DNA of 64,000 nucleotides from Novosphingobium sp. CECT 9465 (GTDB taxonomy: Bacteria > Pseudomonadota > Alphaproteobacteria > Sphingomonadales > Sphingomonadaceae), in the NCBI RefSeq assembly GCF_920987055.1, contig NZ_CAKLBX010000001.1, forward strand, positions 2,838,501 to 2,902,500, in the 5' to 3' direction. Positions 43,172-52,666 of this stretch are shown here, piece by piece; the first letter of the stretch is position 1, and each line of letters begins with the position of its first letter. The notes under the pieces are model-generated. The model was not told the origin of the DNA. It ran no database searches and saw nothing but the letters and a program-made list of their open reading frames with translations. Position numbers and translations under genes: made by a program.

Positions 43172-44365
43172 ATGAACATGCAGGTTCTCGATGCCCGCCC
43201 CGATGCGCGCGGCGGACACAAGGTTGATGTCACGCGCGGCGAGCGGGTCGGGCGGGTCTCGTCGGAGTGGTTCTCGCGGCCCGATGACGAGAGGTTTCTC
43301 TCGCTTGGTGATCTGGCCAGCGCGGTGCGCGGTCGGTCCGAGCGTAGCCGGACCCGCGTCGTCGAAACCGCCCTCATCCATGTCGAAGCCAACCGCAACG
43401 ATCCAGAGCGCTTGGCTCTGATCCTGCCCGGCGCTGACACGCCAGTCGCCCCGACGCACTGGAGCTTTGGCCAGCTGGCGAGCCAGGTGGGCGCACCCGC
43501 TTCCTACCTGCGCCAGCTCCCCGCGCCGTTGGCGGCGATCAACCTGCAATACGGTCTTTCTTCGTATCGCGCCGAGCAGATCAAGACGTTGGAGACCGAC
43601 AACGGCCGCATCGAACTGCGGGCGGTGACCGGGCCTGATTATGGGCGCATCTACGACCATGAACTGGTCGAAGCTGTGCAGAAGATCGCCGGCAACGGAA
43701 CCGGCGACACGCGCTGGAAGGTGCCCGGCGTGCTCGATTGGTCGACCGGGATCTACAATCCGCGCGTAGACATCACCCGCGACACCACCACCCTCTATGC
43801 CTCCGACCGCGATGTGTTCCTGTTCCTGGTCGACGATCTCAATCCAATCGAGGCAGGACGGCTGCCGGACGGGTCTCCCGACCTCTACTTCCGCGGGTTC
43901 TATTGCTGGAACTCCGAGGTCGGCGCCAAGTCGCTCGGCATGGCCAGCTTTTATCTGCGCGCCGTCTGCCAGAACCGGAACCTCTGGGGCGTCGAGGATT
44001 TCGAGGAAATCACGATCCGGCACAGCAAATATGCCGCCAATCGCTTCGCCCACGAAGCGGCACCGGCATTGCTGAACTTTGCGAACTCGTCGCCGCAGCC
44101 CTTCGTCAACGGCATCAAGGCCGCCCGCGAGCGGATCGTTGCCCGCACCGATGAGGATCGCAGTGATTTCCTGCGCAAGCGGGGATTTTCCAAGGCCGAG
44201 ACCGGCAAGATCATTGAGACGGTGCTCGCCGAGGAAGGCCGTCCGCCCGAATCAATCTTCGATTTCGTTCAGGGCATCACGGCGGTTGCCCGCGACAAGC
44301 CCCACCAGGACGCCCGCCTCGACATGGAGGCCAAGGCCAAGAAGTTGCTCGACCGCGTCCACTGA
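43172..44365 (+). CDS. DUF932 (phage/plasmid-like) protein of the ICE
   Basis: This is a 397-residue protein starting after GGAGGT. Features include SFGQLASQVGAPASYLRQLPAPLAAINLQYGL, then LYASDRDVFLFLVDD, RGFYCWNSEVG and a C-terminal helical part, matching DUF932 proteins of plasmids and ICEs. The biochemical role is unknown; members often sit beside parB-like and strawberry-notch genes as here. It marks the start of the backbone module after the defence island. Confidence 0.85.
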   Translation: MNMQVLDARPDARGGHKVDVTRGERVGRVSSEWFSRPDDERFLSLGDLASAVRGRSERSRTRVVETALIHVEANRNDPERLALILPGADTPVAPTHWSFGQLASQVGAPASYLRQLPAPLAAINLQYGLSSYRAEQIKTLETDNGRIELRAVTGPDYGRIYDHELVEAVQKIAGNGTGDTRWKVPGVLDWSTGIYNPRVDITRDTTTLYASDRDVFLFLVDDLNPIEAGRLPDGSPDLYFRGFYCWNSEVGAKSLGMASFYLRAVCQNRNLWGVEDFEEITIRHSKYAANRFAHEAAPALLNFANSSPQPFVNGIKAARERIVARTDEDRSDFLRKRGFSKAETGKIIETVLAEEGRPPESIFDFVQGITAVARDKPHQDARLDMEAKAKKLLDRVH

Positions 44366-44442
44366 CCCCTAGGTTACGGCAAGGTCTTGGTTCCCAGCGT
44401 TGCGCTGCCCCCTCCGAAAGGAAGAGGGCGGCGCTTCGCTTC

Positions 44443-44489
44443 GTGACGGGTTTCGGGTTCGAGAGAGAGGCTCTCGGGCAGCCCGTCAC
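44443..44489 (+). promoter_or_regulatory. Candidate cis-regulatory double hairpin before parB
   Basis: An outer 8-base stem (GTGACGGG 44443-44450 / CCCGTCAC 44482-44489) encloses an inner hairpin CGAGAG-AGAGG-CTCTCG (44460-44476). It ends one base before the ribosome binding site AAAGG of parB, so folding could control translation. A related element precedes the DUF932 gene. Confidence 0.5.
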
Positions 44490-44502
44490 GAAAGGTACTG
44501 CC

Positions 44503-46644
44503 ATGGCTACTGCTGCCCAGAAAATCACCCTATCGACCTCGCGGGACATTCCCTTCAACAAGCTGGTTCTCAGCCAGTCCAACGTCCGGCGCGTGAAGGC
44601 CGGCGTTTCGGTCGAGGAGCTGGCCGAATCCATCGCACGCTGCGGCCTCATCCAATCCCTGCACGTCCGCCCTGTCCTCGACGCGGACGGCGCGGAAACC
44701 GGAATGTTCGAGGTTCCGGCCGGCGGTCGGCGCTACCGGGCGCTCGAACTCCTCGCCAAGCAAAAACGCCTCGCCCGCACCTCGTCGGTGCCTTGCGTCG
44801 TTGGCGATGTCAGCAGCGGCATCCTCATCGATGAAGTCTCGCTGGTCGAAAATATCGAACGCGCGCCGCTCCATCCGCTCGACCAGTTCCGCGCCTTCCA
44901 GGCCTTGCGAGATAAGGGTATGACCGAAGAAGCCATCGCCGCGGCCTTCTTCGTCGGCGTCAACGTCGTGAAGCAGCGCCTCCGCCTCGCCGCCGTCTCG
45001 CCCACCTTGCATGAGGTCTATGCCGACGACGGCATGACACTCGAACAGCTCATGGCCTTCACCGTCTCCGAGGATCACGCGCGGCAAGAGCAGGTCTGGG
45101 AAGCGATCCGCGACAGCTGGCAGAAGGAACCCTGGCAGATTCGCCGTATGCTCACCGAAACCACGGTCCGGGCTTCCGACAAGCGCGCCTTGTTCGTTGG
45201 TATCGCGGCCTACGAAGCGGCGGGCGGCATCGTGCTGCGCGATCTCTTCCAGTCCGACGATGGGGGGTGGCTCCAGGATGTCGGTCTCCTCGATCGGCTT
45301 GTCGCGGAAAAGCTGCGTGCCGAGGCCGATCAGATCGCGGCTGATGGCTGGAAATGGGTCGAAGCCAGCCTGAGCGTTCCCTACGGCGTCAGCCACGGGA
45401 TGCGCGAGATCGTCGGCACACCGGTCGACATGACCGATGAAGAGCAGGCAACGCGCGCCGGATTGCAGGCCGAACTCGATCGCCTCACCGAACAATACGA
45501 GGACGCTGACGAACTGCCCGACGAGATTGATCAGCGGCTCGGCGAGATCGAGGCCGCCTTGGAGGCGCTGGACAGCCGTCCCATGCACTATGAGCCGGCT
45601 GAAATGGCGATCGCGGGTGTTTTCGTCACCATCGATTCCGATGGATCGCTGATTGCCCAGCGCGGCTATGTCCGGCCCGAGGACGAGGTGTCGGCGGCAT
45701 CCGAGCCAGATGACAATGAGGCCGCAGTTGATGGGCAGCATGCGCCGTCGCTGTCGCATGCGGTCAGGCCGGTGGTCGTCACCATGGGCGGTCAGCCAGT
45801 GCCCACCGAGGAAGACGAGGACGATGTCATCAAGCCGTTGCCCGAACGCCTGGTCACCGAACTGACGGCGCACCGCACGTTGGCCTTGCGCGATGCCGTT
45901 GCCCAGCATCCCAGGATCGCGATGACCGCATTGCTGCACAAGCTGGTCTCAGACGCCTTCCACCATCGCTCGGCTAATGGTGTCCTCGAAGCTCAGGTCC
46001 GGCACATCTTCTTCCCGGCCCAAGCGGAAGAACTGGGCGACAGCCTGTCGGTTAAGTCCGTCGACGAGCGCAACGAGCACTGGAAAAGCCGCATCCCTGC
46101 CGATGACACGGCCCTTTGGGATTGGCTGGCCGAGCTCGACGAAGAAAGTCGCATGGCGCTGCTCGCCCATTGCGTCAGCTACGGGGTGAATGCGCTCTAT
46201 GAGCGGCCCAACCCCTACAGCGGTTCGGGCGTCAGCGAGTACGGTCTGCAACTGCGCTTCGACCAGGCTGATCGCCTCGCACGGGAAACCGGCCTCGACA
46301 TGGTGCAGGTGGGTTGGCGGCCGACCGTCGGCAACTATCTTGGCCGGGTCACCAAGCCCCGCATTCTCGAAGCCGTGCGTGAAGGCGCAGGCGAACGTGC
46401 GGCGCAGCTCATCGATCACATGAAAAAGGGTGACATGGCCAAAGAGGCCGAACGCCTGCTTGCCGACTCTGGCTGGCTCCCTGAACCGCTGCGCCTCGCC
46501 GATCCCGAGTACGCTACAGGCAGCGATCTTGCCGATCAGGGCAGTGAAGACAGCACTTTGCCTGCTTTCCTCAGCAGTGACGGTGAGGACGATGAGCTGA
46601 CCGAAGCCGAGGACGAAGACGCCGCGGCCATCGCTGCGGAATGA
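44503..46644 (+). CDS. parB: ParB-like partition/nuclease protein
   Basis: This is a 713-residue protein from the ATG at 44503 (AAAGG nine bases upstream). The N-terminal ParB/sulfiredoxin-like domain spans ~10-110: FNKLVLSQSNVRRVKAG..., GLIQSLHVRP..., VPAGGRRYRALELL. A helix-turn-helix centre follows (EEAIAAAFFVGVNVVKQRLRLAAVSP). Beyond ~200 is a long helical region and a strongly acidic C-terminus. It is far longer than chromosomal ParB (about 300), the form typical of sphingomonad and other alphaproteobacterial ICEs. It may bind DNA for partition or anti-restriction; the exact role is unknown. Confidence 0.82.
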   Translation: MATAAQKITLSTSRDIPFNKLVLSQSNVRRVKAGVSVEELAESIARCGLIQSLHVRPVLDADGAETGMFEVPAGGRRYRALELLAKQKRLARTSSVPCVVGDVSSGILIDEVSLVENIERAPLHPLDQFRAFQALRDKGMTEEAIAAAFFVGVNVVKQRLRLAAVSPTLHEVYADDGMTLEQLMAFTVSEDHARQEQVWEAIRDSWQKEPWQIRRMLTETTVRASDKRALFVGIAAYEAAGGIVLRDLFQSDDGGWLQDVGLLDRLVAEKLRAEADQIAADGWKWVEASLSVPYGVSHGMREIVGTPVDMTDEEQATRAGLQAELDRLTEQYEDADELPDEIDQRLGEIEAALEALDSRPMHYEPAEMAIAGVFVTIDSDGSLIAQRGYVRPEDEVSAASEPDDNEAAVDGQHAPSLSHAVRPVVVTMGGQPVPTEEDEDDVIKPLPERLVTELTAHRTLALRDAVAQHPRIAMTALLHKLVSDAFHHRSANGVLEAQVRHIFFPAQAEELGDSLSVKSVDERNEHWKSRIPADDTALWDWLAELDEESRMALLAHCVSYGVNALYERPNPYSGSGVSEYGLQLRFDQADRLARETGLDMVQVGWRPTVGNYLGRVTKPRILEAVREGAGERAAQLIDHMKKGDMAKEAERLLADSGWLPEPLRLADPEYATGSDLADQGSEDSTLPAFLSSDGEDDELTEAEDEDAAAIAAE

Positions 46645-46654
46645 TCACCCCGCT

Positions 46655-46681
46655 CGGAGAGCGGCACGGCGCTGCTCTCCG
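46655..46681 (+). terminator. Hairpin after parB
   Basis: A perfect 8-base inverted repeat (CGGAGAGC / GCTCTCCG, loop 11) lies 11 bases after the parB stop. There is no T-run, so termination may need Rho or be partial. Confidence 0.5.
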
Positions 46682-46792
46682 CGCCCTTTGGCAGGTCGGG
46701 CAATGATCCCGGCCTGTCGCTTCCCCGCCTCAGCCCGGTGACGACTGCGCGGCGATGCCAGTGCTGGATCGGGCGATTTTTCGGAGGTTCAT

Positions 46793-47209
46793 ATGGCCGA
46801 CTATTTCACCCATTTTTCGTGTCTGCTCGATGTCTGCACGCCCACCAATGCCGCCTGCGCACTCGATCTCTACAATACCCTATCCGAGGACGGGGCATCC
46901 GAGGAGCCGCCGTCTGACGGCTTTCTCCTCTCGATCCAGCCCGAGCACGGCGGCACCGCGCTCTGGATACGCGATGACGTGACTGGTGATCCCGAGCGCG
47001 TCATCCAATTCGTGAAACGCTGTGCCGAGCAGTTTCAGCTCACTGGCCGCTGGGGCTTTCAATACGCCAACACCTGCTCGAAGCCGCGCCTCGATGGCTT
47101 TGGCGGCGGTGCGCACGTGCTCGACCTTGCCACCGGGGAAACCCTGGCCTGGACATATACCGATGGCTGGCTCGCCTCGGTTCTCGCGGGAGGGGACGGC
47201 GATGCCTGA
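46793..47209 (+). CDS. Hypothetical ICE protein
   Basis: This is a 138-residue acidic protein starting MADYFTHFSCLLDV after a GGAGG site. It is predicted to be an alpha/beta protein with no membrane segment or recognised motif (WIRDDVTGDPERVIQFVKRC, then WGFQYANTCSKPRLDGFGGGAHVLD). It overlaps the next gene by eight bases, so the two are co-expressed. Similar small genes commonly follow parB in related elements; no function is known. Confidence 0.65.
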   Translation: MADYFTHFSCLLDVCTPTNAACALDLYNTLSEDGASEEPPSDGFLLSIQPEHGGTALWIRDDVTGDPERVIQFVKRCAEQFQLTGRWGFQYANTCSKPRLDGFGGGAHVLDLATGETLAWTYTDGWLASVLAGGDGDA

Positions 47210-47846
47210 GGTCATCGAAACCATCGTCTATCGGCTCGACGAGCTGGACGATGCCGCCAAGGAAAAGGCCCGCGCCTGGTATCGCGAAGGCGGCTTCGAC
47301 CATGACTGGTACGATGCCGTCTATGCAGATTTTGAGGCGATCTGCGGCCTTATCGGCGTCACACTGCGAACCACCAGCGTTCGCCTCATGAGTGGCAGAT
47401 CGCGGCAGAAACCCCGCATCTACTTCCGGGGATTTTGGAGCCAAGGCGATGGTGCCTGCTTTGAAGGTAGTTACGCCTATGCGCGAAATGCCCCGACGGA
47501 AATCCGCGCCTACGCACCCAAGGATACCGATCTGCATAAGATCGCCGATGCCTTGCAGGCCGTGCAGCGACGCAATTTCTACCAACTGCGGGCTGTGACC
47601 CGCCACCGCGGGCACTACTATCACGAGTACTGCATGGACGTTGCCGTCGAACGCGCGAGCCCGACCAGCCAGGACATGACCGATGATGCCGAAGACATCG
47701 TGATCGAAGCGATGCGCGATCTGGCGCGCTGGCTCTACCGCCAACTGGAACGAGACTACGAGTATCAAACTTCCGATGTGTCGGTCGACCAGACCCTCAT
47801 TGCAAATGCCTACACCTTCACCGACACGGGCCGCCGGTTCGGATGA
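47202..47846 (+). CDS. Hypothetical ICE protein with antitoxin-like annotation history
   Basis: This is a 214-residue protein starting at ATG 47202 with a strong GGAGGGG site. It opens IETIVYRLDELDDAAKEKARAWYREGGFDHDWYDAVYADFEAICGLIG and continues with an aromatic-rich region. Relatives in other plasmids and ICEs are usually called hypothetical or antitoxin-like. It precedes a bidirectional terminator and converges with the HU gene. There is no toxin gene next to it. Confidence 0.6.
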   Translation: MPEVIETIVYRLDELDDAAKEKARAWYREGGFDHDWYDAVYADFEAICGLIGVTLRTTSVRLMSGRSRQKPRIYFRGFWSQGDGACFEGSYAYARNAPTEIRAYAPKDTDLHKIADALQAVQRRNFYQLRAVTRHRGHYYHEYCMDVAVERASPTSQDMTDDAEDIVIEAMRDLARWLYRQLERDYEYQTSDVSVDQTLIANAYTFTDTGRRFG

Positions 47847-47851
47847 AGGAG

Positions 47852-47877
47852 CAGCGCCCGACGTAGGCCGGGCGCTG
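47852..47877. terminator. Bidirectional hairpin terminator between convergent genes
   Basis: A perfect 9-base stem (CAGCGCCCG / CGGGCGCTG, loop 8) sits between the stop of the plus-strand gene at 47846 and that of the HU gene at 47886, so it can serve both strands. Confidence 0.7.
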
Positions 47878-47885
47878 TCGATCCT

Positions 47886-48161
47886 TTAGCCGTTCAGCTT
47901 GTCCTTGATCGCCTTTGCCGGCGCGAAAGTCAGCTTCTTGGACGCGGCGATCTGGATCGTCGCGCCCGTCGACGGATTACGGCCTTCGCGGGCGGGCGTG
48001 TCCTTGACCTTGAACTTGCCGAAACCGTTGATCGCGACTTCATCGCCCTTGGCTGCGGCATCGGCAACGGCGGCAAAGACACCGTCGACATACTTGCGGG
48101 CATCGGCCTTTGTCAGGCCGTTTGCAGCGGCAAGGGCGTCGGCAAGATCACTATTGTTCAT
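47886..48161 (-). CDS. HU-family DNA-binding protein
   Basis: This is a 91-residue nucleoid protein. It starts NNSDLADALAAANGLTKADARKYVDGVF (dimerisation helices) and has the DNA-wrapping arm GKFKVKDTPAREGRNPSTGATIQI with the conserved proline, then KKLTFAPAKAIKDKLNG. It lies opposite to its neighbours on the ICE. HU-type proteins bend DNA and support recombination, replication and transfer steps. Confidence 0.93.
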   Translation of the reverse strand: MNNSDLADALAAANGLTKADARKYVDGVFAAVADAAAKGDEVAINGFGKFKVKDTPAREGRNPSTGATIQIAASKKLTFAPAKAIKDKLNG

Positions 48162-48282
48162 GATAGATCGGTCTTTCGTGAATTGATGAGGTCGCCCGGT
48201 TAGCCGCTAGGCTGCTCCAAATCTATAAATTGCTGCTCGATGTCCCCGAAAGAGGGAGAGGACCGCCGTGCCGGGTTGAGAC

Positions 48283-48311
48283 CCGCGCGGCTGAGAGAGA
48301 GCGTCGCGCGG
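48283..48311 (+). promoter_or_regulatory. Candidate leader hairpin before the strawberry-notch gene
   Basis: A 7-base stem (CCGCGCG / CGCGCGG) encloses a loop with GAGAGAGAG, about 40 bases before the ATG at 48350. Its loop sequence recalls the leader hairpins before the DUF932 and parB genes, although the stem differs, so membership of the same family is uncertain. Confidence 0.3.
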
Positions 48312-48349
48312 GGCTTGATCATCCCGCTCTCCCCTCGAGGTTTCCCGCC

Positions 48350-51300
48350 ATGACCATCCTTCCTGCTGTCGCCGGTGCTCCGGCGATGCCGCACTCGCAC
48401 GCCCATTCTTCCAACATTCTGACCGCTGCCCAGATCCTATTGCCGCGTCTCGAAGCAGGCGAGCGCATCGATGCGGCCATCCTGCGGCGCGCCATGGAAA
48501 CTGCCATTGGCGCCTCCGATGCGTCGGGCGCATGGGAATGGAAGCTCGCCTACGAGGCCTGCGAAGTCGCAACCGCCCTGTTCCTCCGCAAATTCGGCAA
48601 GGCCCTGTTCCGTAAAGCCGCCACACCTGCAGCACGGCTTGATGTGCTGACCAGGATCGCCGACCTGCTCCCTACCCACACGCGCCGTTCCGAGGAAAGC
48701 CAGACCCTCCAGCAGTTTTCCACTCCGCTCCCACTCGGGCTCGCGGCGCTGACCGCCGCCGCAATCGGCTCTTCCGACCGGGTTCTGGAACCTTCGGCGG
48801 GCACCGGCCTGCTTGGCATTCTCGCGCAGACAGCGGGCGGCTCGCTCATCCTCAACGAGTTGGCGGAAACCCGTGCAGGCTTGCTTACCGCCCTCTTTCC
48901 GGCATGGCCCGTCACTCGGTTCGATGCTGCCCAGATCGATGACTATCTCGACGCGGCAGCGATCCCGTCCGTGGTGCTCATGAATCCGCCCTTCTCGGCG
49001 ATGGCCCATGTTGCTGGCCGCGTTCAGGACGCCGGCTTTCGCCACATCGCCTCCGCGCTCGCTCGCCTCGCGCACGGCGGCAGGCTGATCACCATCACCG
49101 GCGCCAACGTCGGGCCAGAGCACCCCGGTTGGCGTGATGCCTTCATCTCCTTACAGGGACATGCCCGCGTGGTGTTCAGCGCTGCGATTGCTGGATCGGT
49201 CTATGCACGTCATGGCACAACATTCCCGACACGGCTGACCGTCATCGACAAAGCCCCGGCTGACGATCCGCAGGCTTTTCCGGCCTCGCCAGGCATCGCC
49301 CCCGACGTCGCCACTCTGCTCGACTGGATCGAGCGCCAGATGCCAGCGCGATTGCCCGTCACTCTTCCGGCCCTCGCAGCCCCGGTCGGAACAGCGCCGC
49401 CGAAAACCGTCCGTGGCTATGTCTCGCGCACTATGGCCGCGCGTCCGGCCGCCTCCGCAGCAATCGATCCGCAAGGCGTAAGCCTTGCTTACGAGGCAAT
49501 CGACTCGGCTCCGCCCGAAGCCGAACGAATGAGCGATGGCCTCTATGAGAGCTTCGCCCTTCAGGCGATCCATATCCCCGGATCGACAGCCCACCCCACC
49601 AAACTCGTGCAGTCCGCTGCCATGGCCTCAGTCACGCCGCCCAAACCCAGCTATCATCCGATCCTTCCCGCCAATATCCTTGGCGTCTTGTCCGATGCCC
49701 AACTCGAAACCCTTATTTATGCAGGCGAGGCCCACAGCGATTATCTCGCCGGTTCATGGACCGTCGATGAAACCTGCGATCTCGTACAAGCCGCGCCTGA
49801 CGGGGCATCGAATGCTGTCCGCTTCCGGCGCGGCTTCATGCTTGGCGATGGAACCGGGGCGGGCAAGGGCCGCCAATCGGCCGGCATCATCCTCGATAAC
49901 TGGCTCCAGGGTCGGCGCAAGGCGGTCTGGATTTCAAAGTCCGACAAGCTGATCGAAGACGCGCAGCGCGATTGGTCAGCACTCGGGATGGAGCGGCTTT
50001 TGGTAACGCCATTTTCACGCTTTCCGCAGGGCAAGCCGATCGGGCTGACCGAAGGCATCCTGTTTGCAACCTATGCCACGCTGCGCTCCGACGAGCGCGG
50101 CGAGAAGGTTTCGCGGGTCCGTCAAATCGTCGATTGGTTGGGAACCGATTTCGACGGTGTGATCATCTTCGACGAGAGCCATGCCATGCAGAACGCCGGT
50201 GGCGGCAAGGGAGAACGCGGTGACGTCGCCCCATCGCAACAGGGGCGCGCCGGTCTGCGCCTGCAAAATGCACTTCCCAATGCCCGGGTGGTCTATGTCT
50301 CCGCGACCGGTGCGACCAGCGTTCACAACCTCGCCTATGCCCAGCGCCTCGGCCTCTGGGGCGGAGAGGATTTCCCGTTCGCCACTCGCGCCGAATTCGT
50401 CGAGGCCATCGAGGAGGGCGGCGTCGCAGCCATGGAGGTGCTCGCCCGTGACCTGCGTTCGCTCGGGCTCTATACCGCTCGTTCGCTGTCCTATGACGGC
50501 GTTGAATACGAAATGGTCGAGCACCAGCTGACCGATGACCAGCGCCGGATTTACGATGCCTACGCCGGGGCTTTCACCATCATTCACAACCACCTTGATG
50601 CGGCAATGGAAGCCGCAAACATCACCGGGAGTGATGGCACGCTGAACCGCCAAGCCAAATCGGCGGCACGCAGCGCTTTCGAATCTGTGAAGCAAAGGTT
50701 CTTCGGGCACCTGTTGACCTCCATGAAAACGCCAACCCTTATCCGTGCGATCGAGCATGATCTCGAAGCAGGCCATGCCGCCGTGATCCAGATTGTATCG
50801 ACCGGCGAAGCCCTGATGGAGCGGCGCTTGGCGGACATCCCGACCGAGGAGTGGGGCGATGTACGTGTAGACATCACTCCGCGCGAATATGTCCTGTCGT
50901 ATTTGCAGCATTCCTTCCCGGTGCAGCTCTACGAACCCTACACCGACAGCGAGGGCAATCTTGCTTCGCGGCCGGTGGTCCGCGATGGCCAACCGGTCGA
51001 GTGCCGTGAAGCAGTTCGCCGCCGCGACGAGCTCATCGAACGGCTCGCCTCACTCGCACCTGTCCCTGGCGCACTCGACCAAATCATCCAGCGCTTCGGC
51101 ACCGACATGGTCGCCGAAGTCACTGGCCGATCGCGGCGGATCGTGCGGAAGGGCGAACGCTTCGCCGTCGAAAACCGAGCAGCCAGCGCCAATCTCGCGG
51201 AAACCGCCGCCTTCATGGATGACCTGAAACGCATCCTGATCTTTTCCGACGCAGGCGGCACCGGGCGCAGCTATCACGCCGATCTTTCTGCTCGAAACCA

Positions 51301-52666
51301 GCGCCTGCGTGTCCACTATCTGCTCGAGCCGGGCTGGAAGGCCGACGCGGCGATCCAAGGTCTCGGTCGCACCAACCGTACCAATCAGGCGCAGCCGCCG
51401 CTGTTCCGTCCGATCGCAACGGATGTGAAGGCCGAGAAGCGCTTTCTCAGTACGATCGCGCGCAGGCTCGATACCCTCGGGGCCATCACTCGCGGCCAGC
51501 GGCAGACCGGTGGCCAAGGGCTCTTTCGCCCCGAAGACAACCTCGAAAGCCCCTATGCGCGCGCCGCGTTGCGCCAGCTCTACCTACTGATCGTGCGCGG
51601 CAAGATCGACGGCTGCTCGCTGGAGCGCTTCGAGGCCGCAACCGGCCTGAAGTTGACCGATACCAACGGCATCAAGGACGAGCTTCCGCCGATTACGACG
51701 TTCCTCAATCGCCTGCTGGCGCTGACCATCGCGCTGCAGGGCACCCTCTTCACCGCCTTCGAGCAACTGCTCGACGCCAAAGTGGCCGGCGCGATCGCCG
51801 GTGGAACCTACGATCTGGGCCTCGAGACCCTCAACGCGGAAAGCTTCACCGTCGCCGGCCGGGCGACCATCTACACGCATCCCGCAACGGGTGCGGAAAC
51901 ACGGCTGCTGACGATCGTCCAGCGTGAGCGGAACCGGCCAATGTCGCTTGGCGACGCGCTGGCATGGCGCGAGAACGACCACGGGCGCTTGCTGGTCAAT
52001 GCCAAGTCAGGCCGCGCCGCGGTGCAGGTGCCCGCACCATCGATGATGCTTGATGATGGTGAGATCGAACGCCGCGTCCGGCTGATTCGACCGATGGAAT
52101 ACCATCATGCGACCCTCGCGATGATGGCTGAAAGCCACTGGGAAGAAGTTGACGACCAAACCTTTGCGCATGCCTGGAACCGCGAGCTGGACGATGTTCC
52201 GACCTTTACCGACAGCACCGTCCACATCGTGGCGGGCCTGCTGCTCCCGGTGTGGAAGCGCCTGCCGACTGAATCGACGCGAGTCTATCGCCTCCAGACC
52301 GACGACGGCGAACGGATCATCGGACGCCGGGTCTCCCCGGCTTGGGCTGCAAACACCGCTACGGTTGGGATGCCCGCCCTGACTGGCGAAGATGCCTATG
52401 TGGCATTGATCGAAGGGCGCGCGGTCATCGATCTTGCTGAAGGGCTCGGGCTGCGCCGAGTGAGGATCATGGGTGCGAGCCGCATCGAACTCACCGGCTT
52501 CACCGAGGCGATGCGTGAGAGATTGCGCGCCTTCGGCCTCTTTACCGAGATCATTGCATGGAAGCTGCGCTTCTTCGTGCCGGTTGATCACCATGGCCCG
52601 GCCGTGCTCAGCCGTTTGCTCAAGACCTATCCGCTCTTGCGCATCGTTGAGAGGGAGGCGGCGTGA
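48350..52666 (+). CDS. Strawberry-notch-like helicase with N-terminal methyltransferase-like domain
   Basis: This is a 1438-residue protein. I take the ATG at 48350 (GAGG upstream). The N-terminal ~300 residues contain a SAM-binding-like EPSAGTGLLGILAQ (about 146) and NPPFS (about 211), as in N6-adenine methylases. Then comes an SF2 helicase with Walker A GDGTGAGKGRQ (~499), FDESHAMQ (~606) and a C-terminal half containing QGLGRTNRTNQ, typical of the strawberry-notch (SBNO) family. Large proteins of this type are backbone genes of alphaproteobacterial ICEs. They may protect or modify transferred DNA. It overlaps the Toprim gene by one base. Confidence 0.87.
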   Translation: MTILPAVAGAPAMPHSHAHSSNILTAAQILLPRLEAGERIDAAILRRAMETAIGASDASGAWEWKLAYEACEVATALFLRKFGKALFRKAATPAARLDVLTRIADLLPTHTRRSEESQTLQQFSTPLPLGLAALTAAAIGSSDRVLEPSAGTGLLGILAQTAGGSLILNELAETRAGLLTALFPAWPVTRFDAAQIDDYLDAAAIPSVVLMNPPFSAMAHVAGRVQDAGFRHIASALARLAHGGRLITITGANVGPEHPGWRDAFISLQGHARVVFSAAIAGSVYARHGTTFPTRLTVIDKAPADDPQAFPASPGIAPDVATLLDWIERQMPARLPVTLPALAAPVGTAPPKTVRGYVSRTMAARPAASAAIDPQGVSLAYEAIDSAPPEAERMSDGLYESFALQAIHIPGSTAHPTKLVQSAAMASVTPPKPSYHPILPANILGVLSDAQLETLIYAGEAHSDYLAGSWTVDETCDLVQAAPDGASNAVRFRRGFMLGDGTGAGKGRQSAGIILDNWLQGRRKAVWISKSDKLIEDAQRDWSALGMERLLVTPFSRFPQGKPIGLTEGILFATYATLRSDERGEKVSRVRQIVDWLGTDFDGVIIFDESHAMQNAGGGKGERGDVAPSQQGRAGLRLQNALPNARVVYVSATGATSVHNLAYAQRLGLWGGEDFPFATRAEFVEAIEEGGVAAMEVLARDLRSLGLYTARSLSYDGVEYEMVEHQLTDDQRRIYDAYAGAFTIIHNHLDAAMEAANITGSDGTLNRQAKSAARSAFESVKQRFFGHLLTSMKTPTLIRAIEHDLEAGHAAVIQIVSTGEALMERRLADIPTEEWGDVRVDITPREYVLSYLQHSFPVQLYEPYTDSEGNLASRPVVRDGQPVECREAVRRRDELIERLASLAPVPGALDQIIQRFGTDMVAEVTGRSRRIVRKGERFAVENRAASANLAETAAFMDDLKRILIFSDAGGTGRSYHADLSARNQRLRVHYLLEPGWKADAAIQGLGRTNRTNQAQPPLFRPIATDVKAEKRFLSTIARRLDTLGAITRGQRQTGGQGLFRPEDNLESPYARAALRQLYLLIVRGKIDGCSLERFEAATGLKLTDTNGIKDELPPITTFLNRLLALTIALQGTLFTAFEQLLDAKVAGAIAGGTYDLGLETLNAESFTVAGRATIYTHPATGAETRLLTIVQRERNRPMSLGDALAWRENDHGRLLVNAKSGRAAVQVPAPSMMLDDGEIERRVRLIRPMEYHHATLAMMAESHWEEVDDQTFAHAWNRELDDVPTFTDSTVHIVAGLLLPVWKRLPTESTRVYRLQTDDGERIIGRRVSPAWAANTATVGMPALTGEDAYVALIEGRAVIDLAEGLGLRRVRIMGASRIELTGFTEAMRERLRAFGLFTEIIAWKLRFFVPVDHHGPAVLSRLLKTYPLLRIVEREAA

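Noticed and set aside
44530..45939. 469-codon minus-strand frame opposite parB
   Set aside because: Composition-driven antisense frame; the plus strand encodes a ParB-like protein with clear motifs.
47040..47768. Minus-strand frame opposite the gene at 47202
   Set aside because: No ribosome binding site or domain, and it lies wholly within better supported coding DNA.
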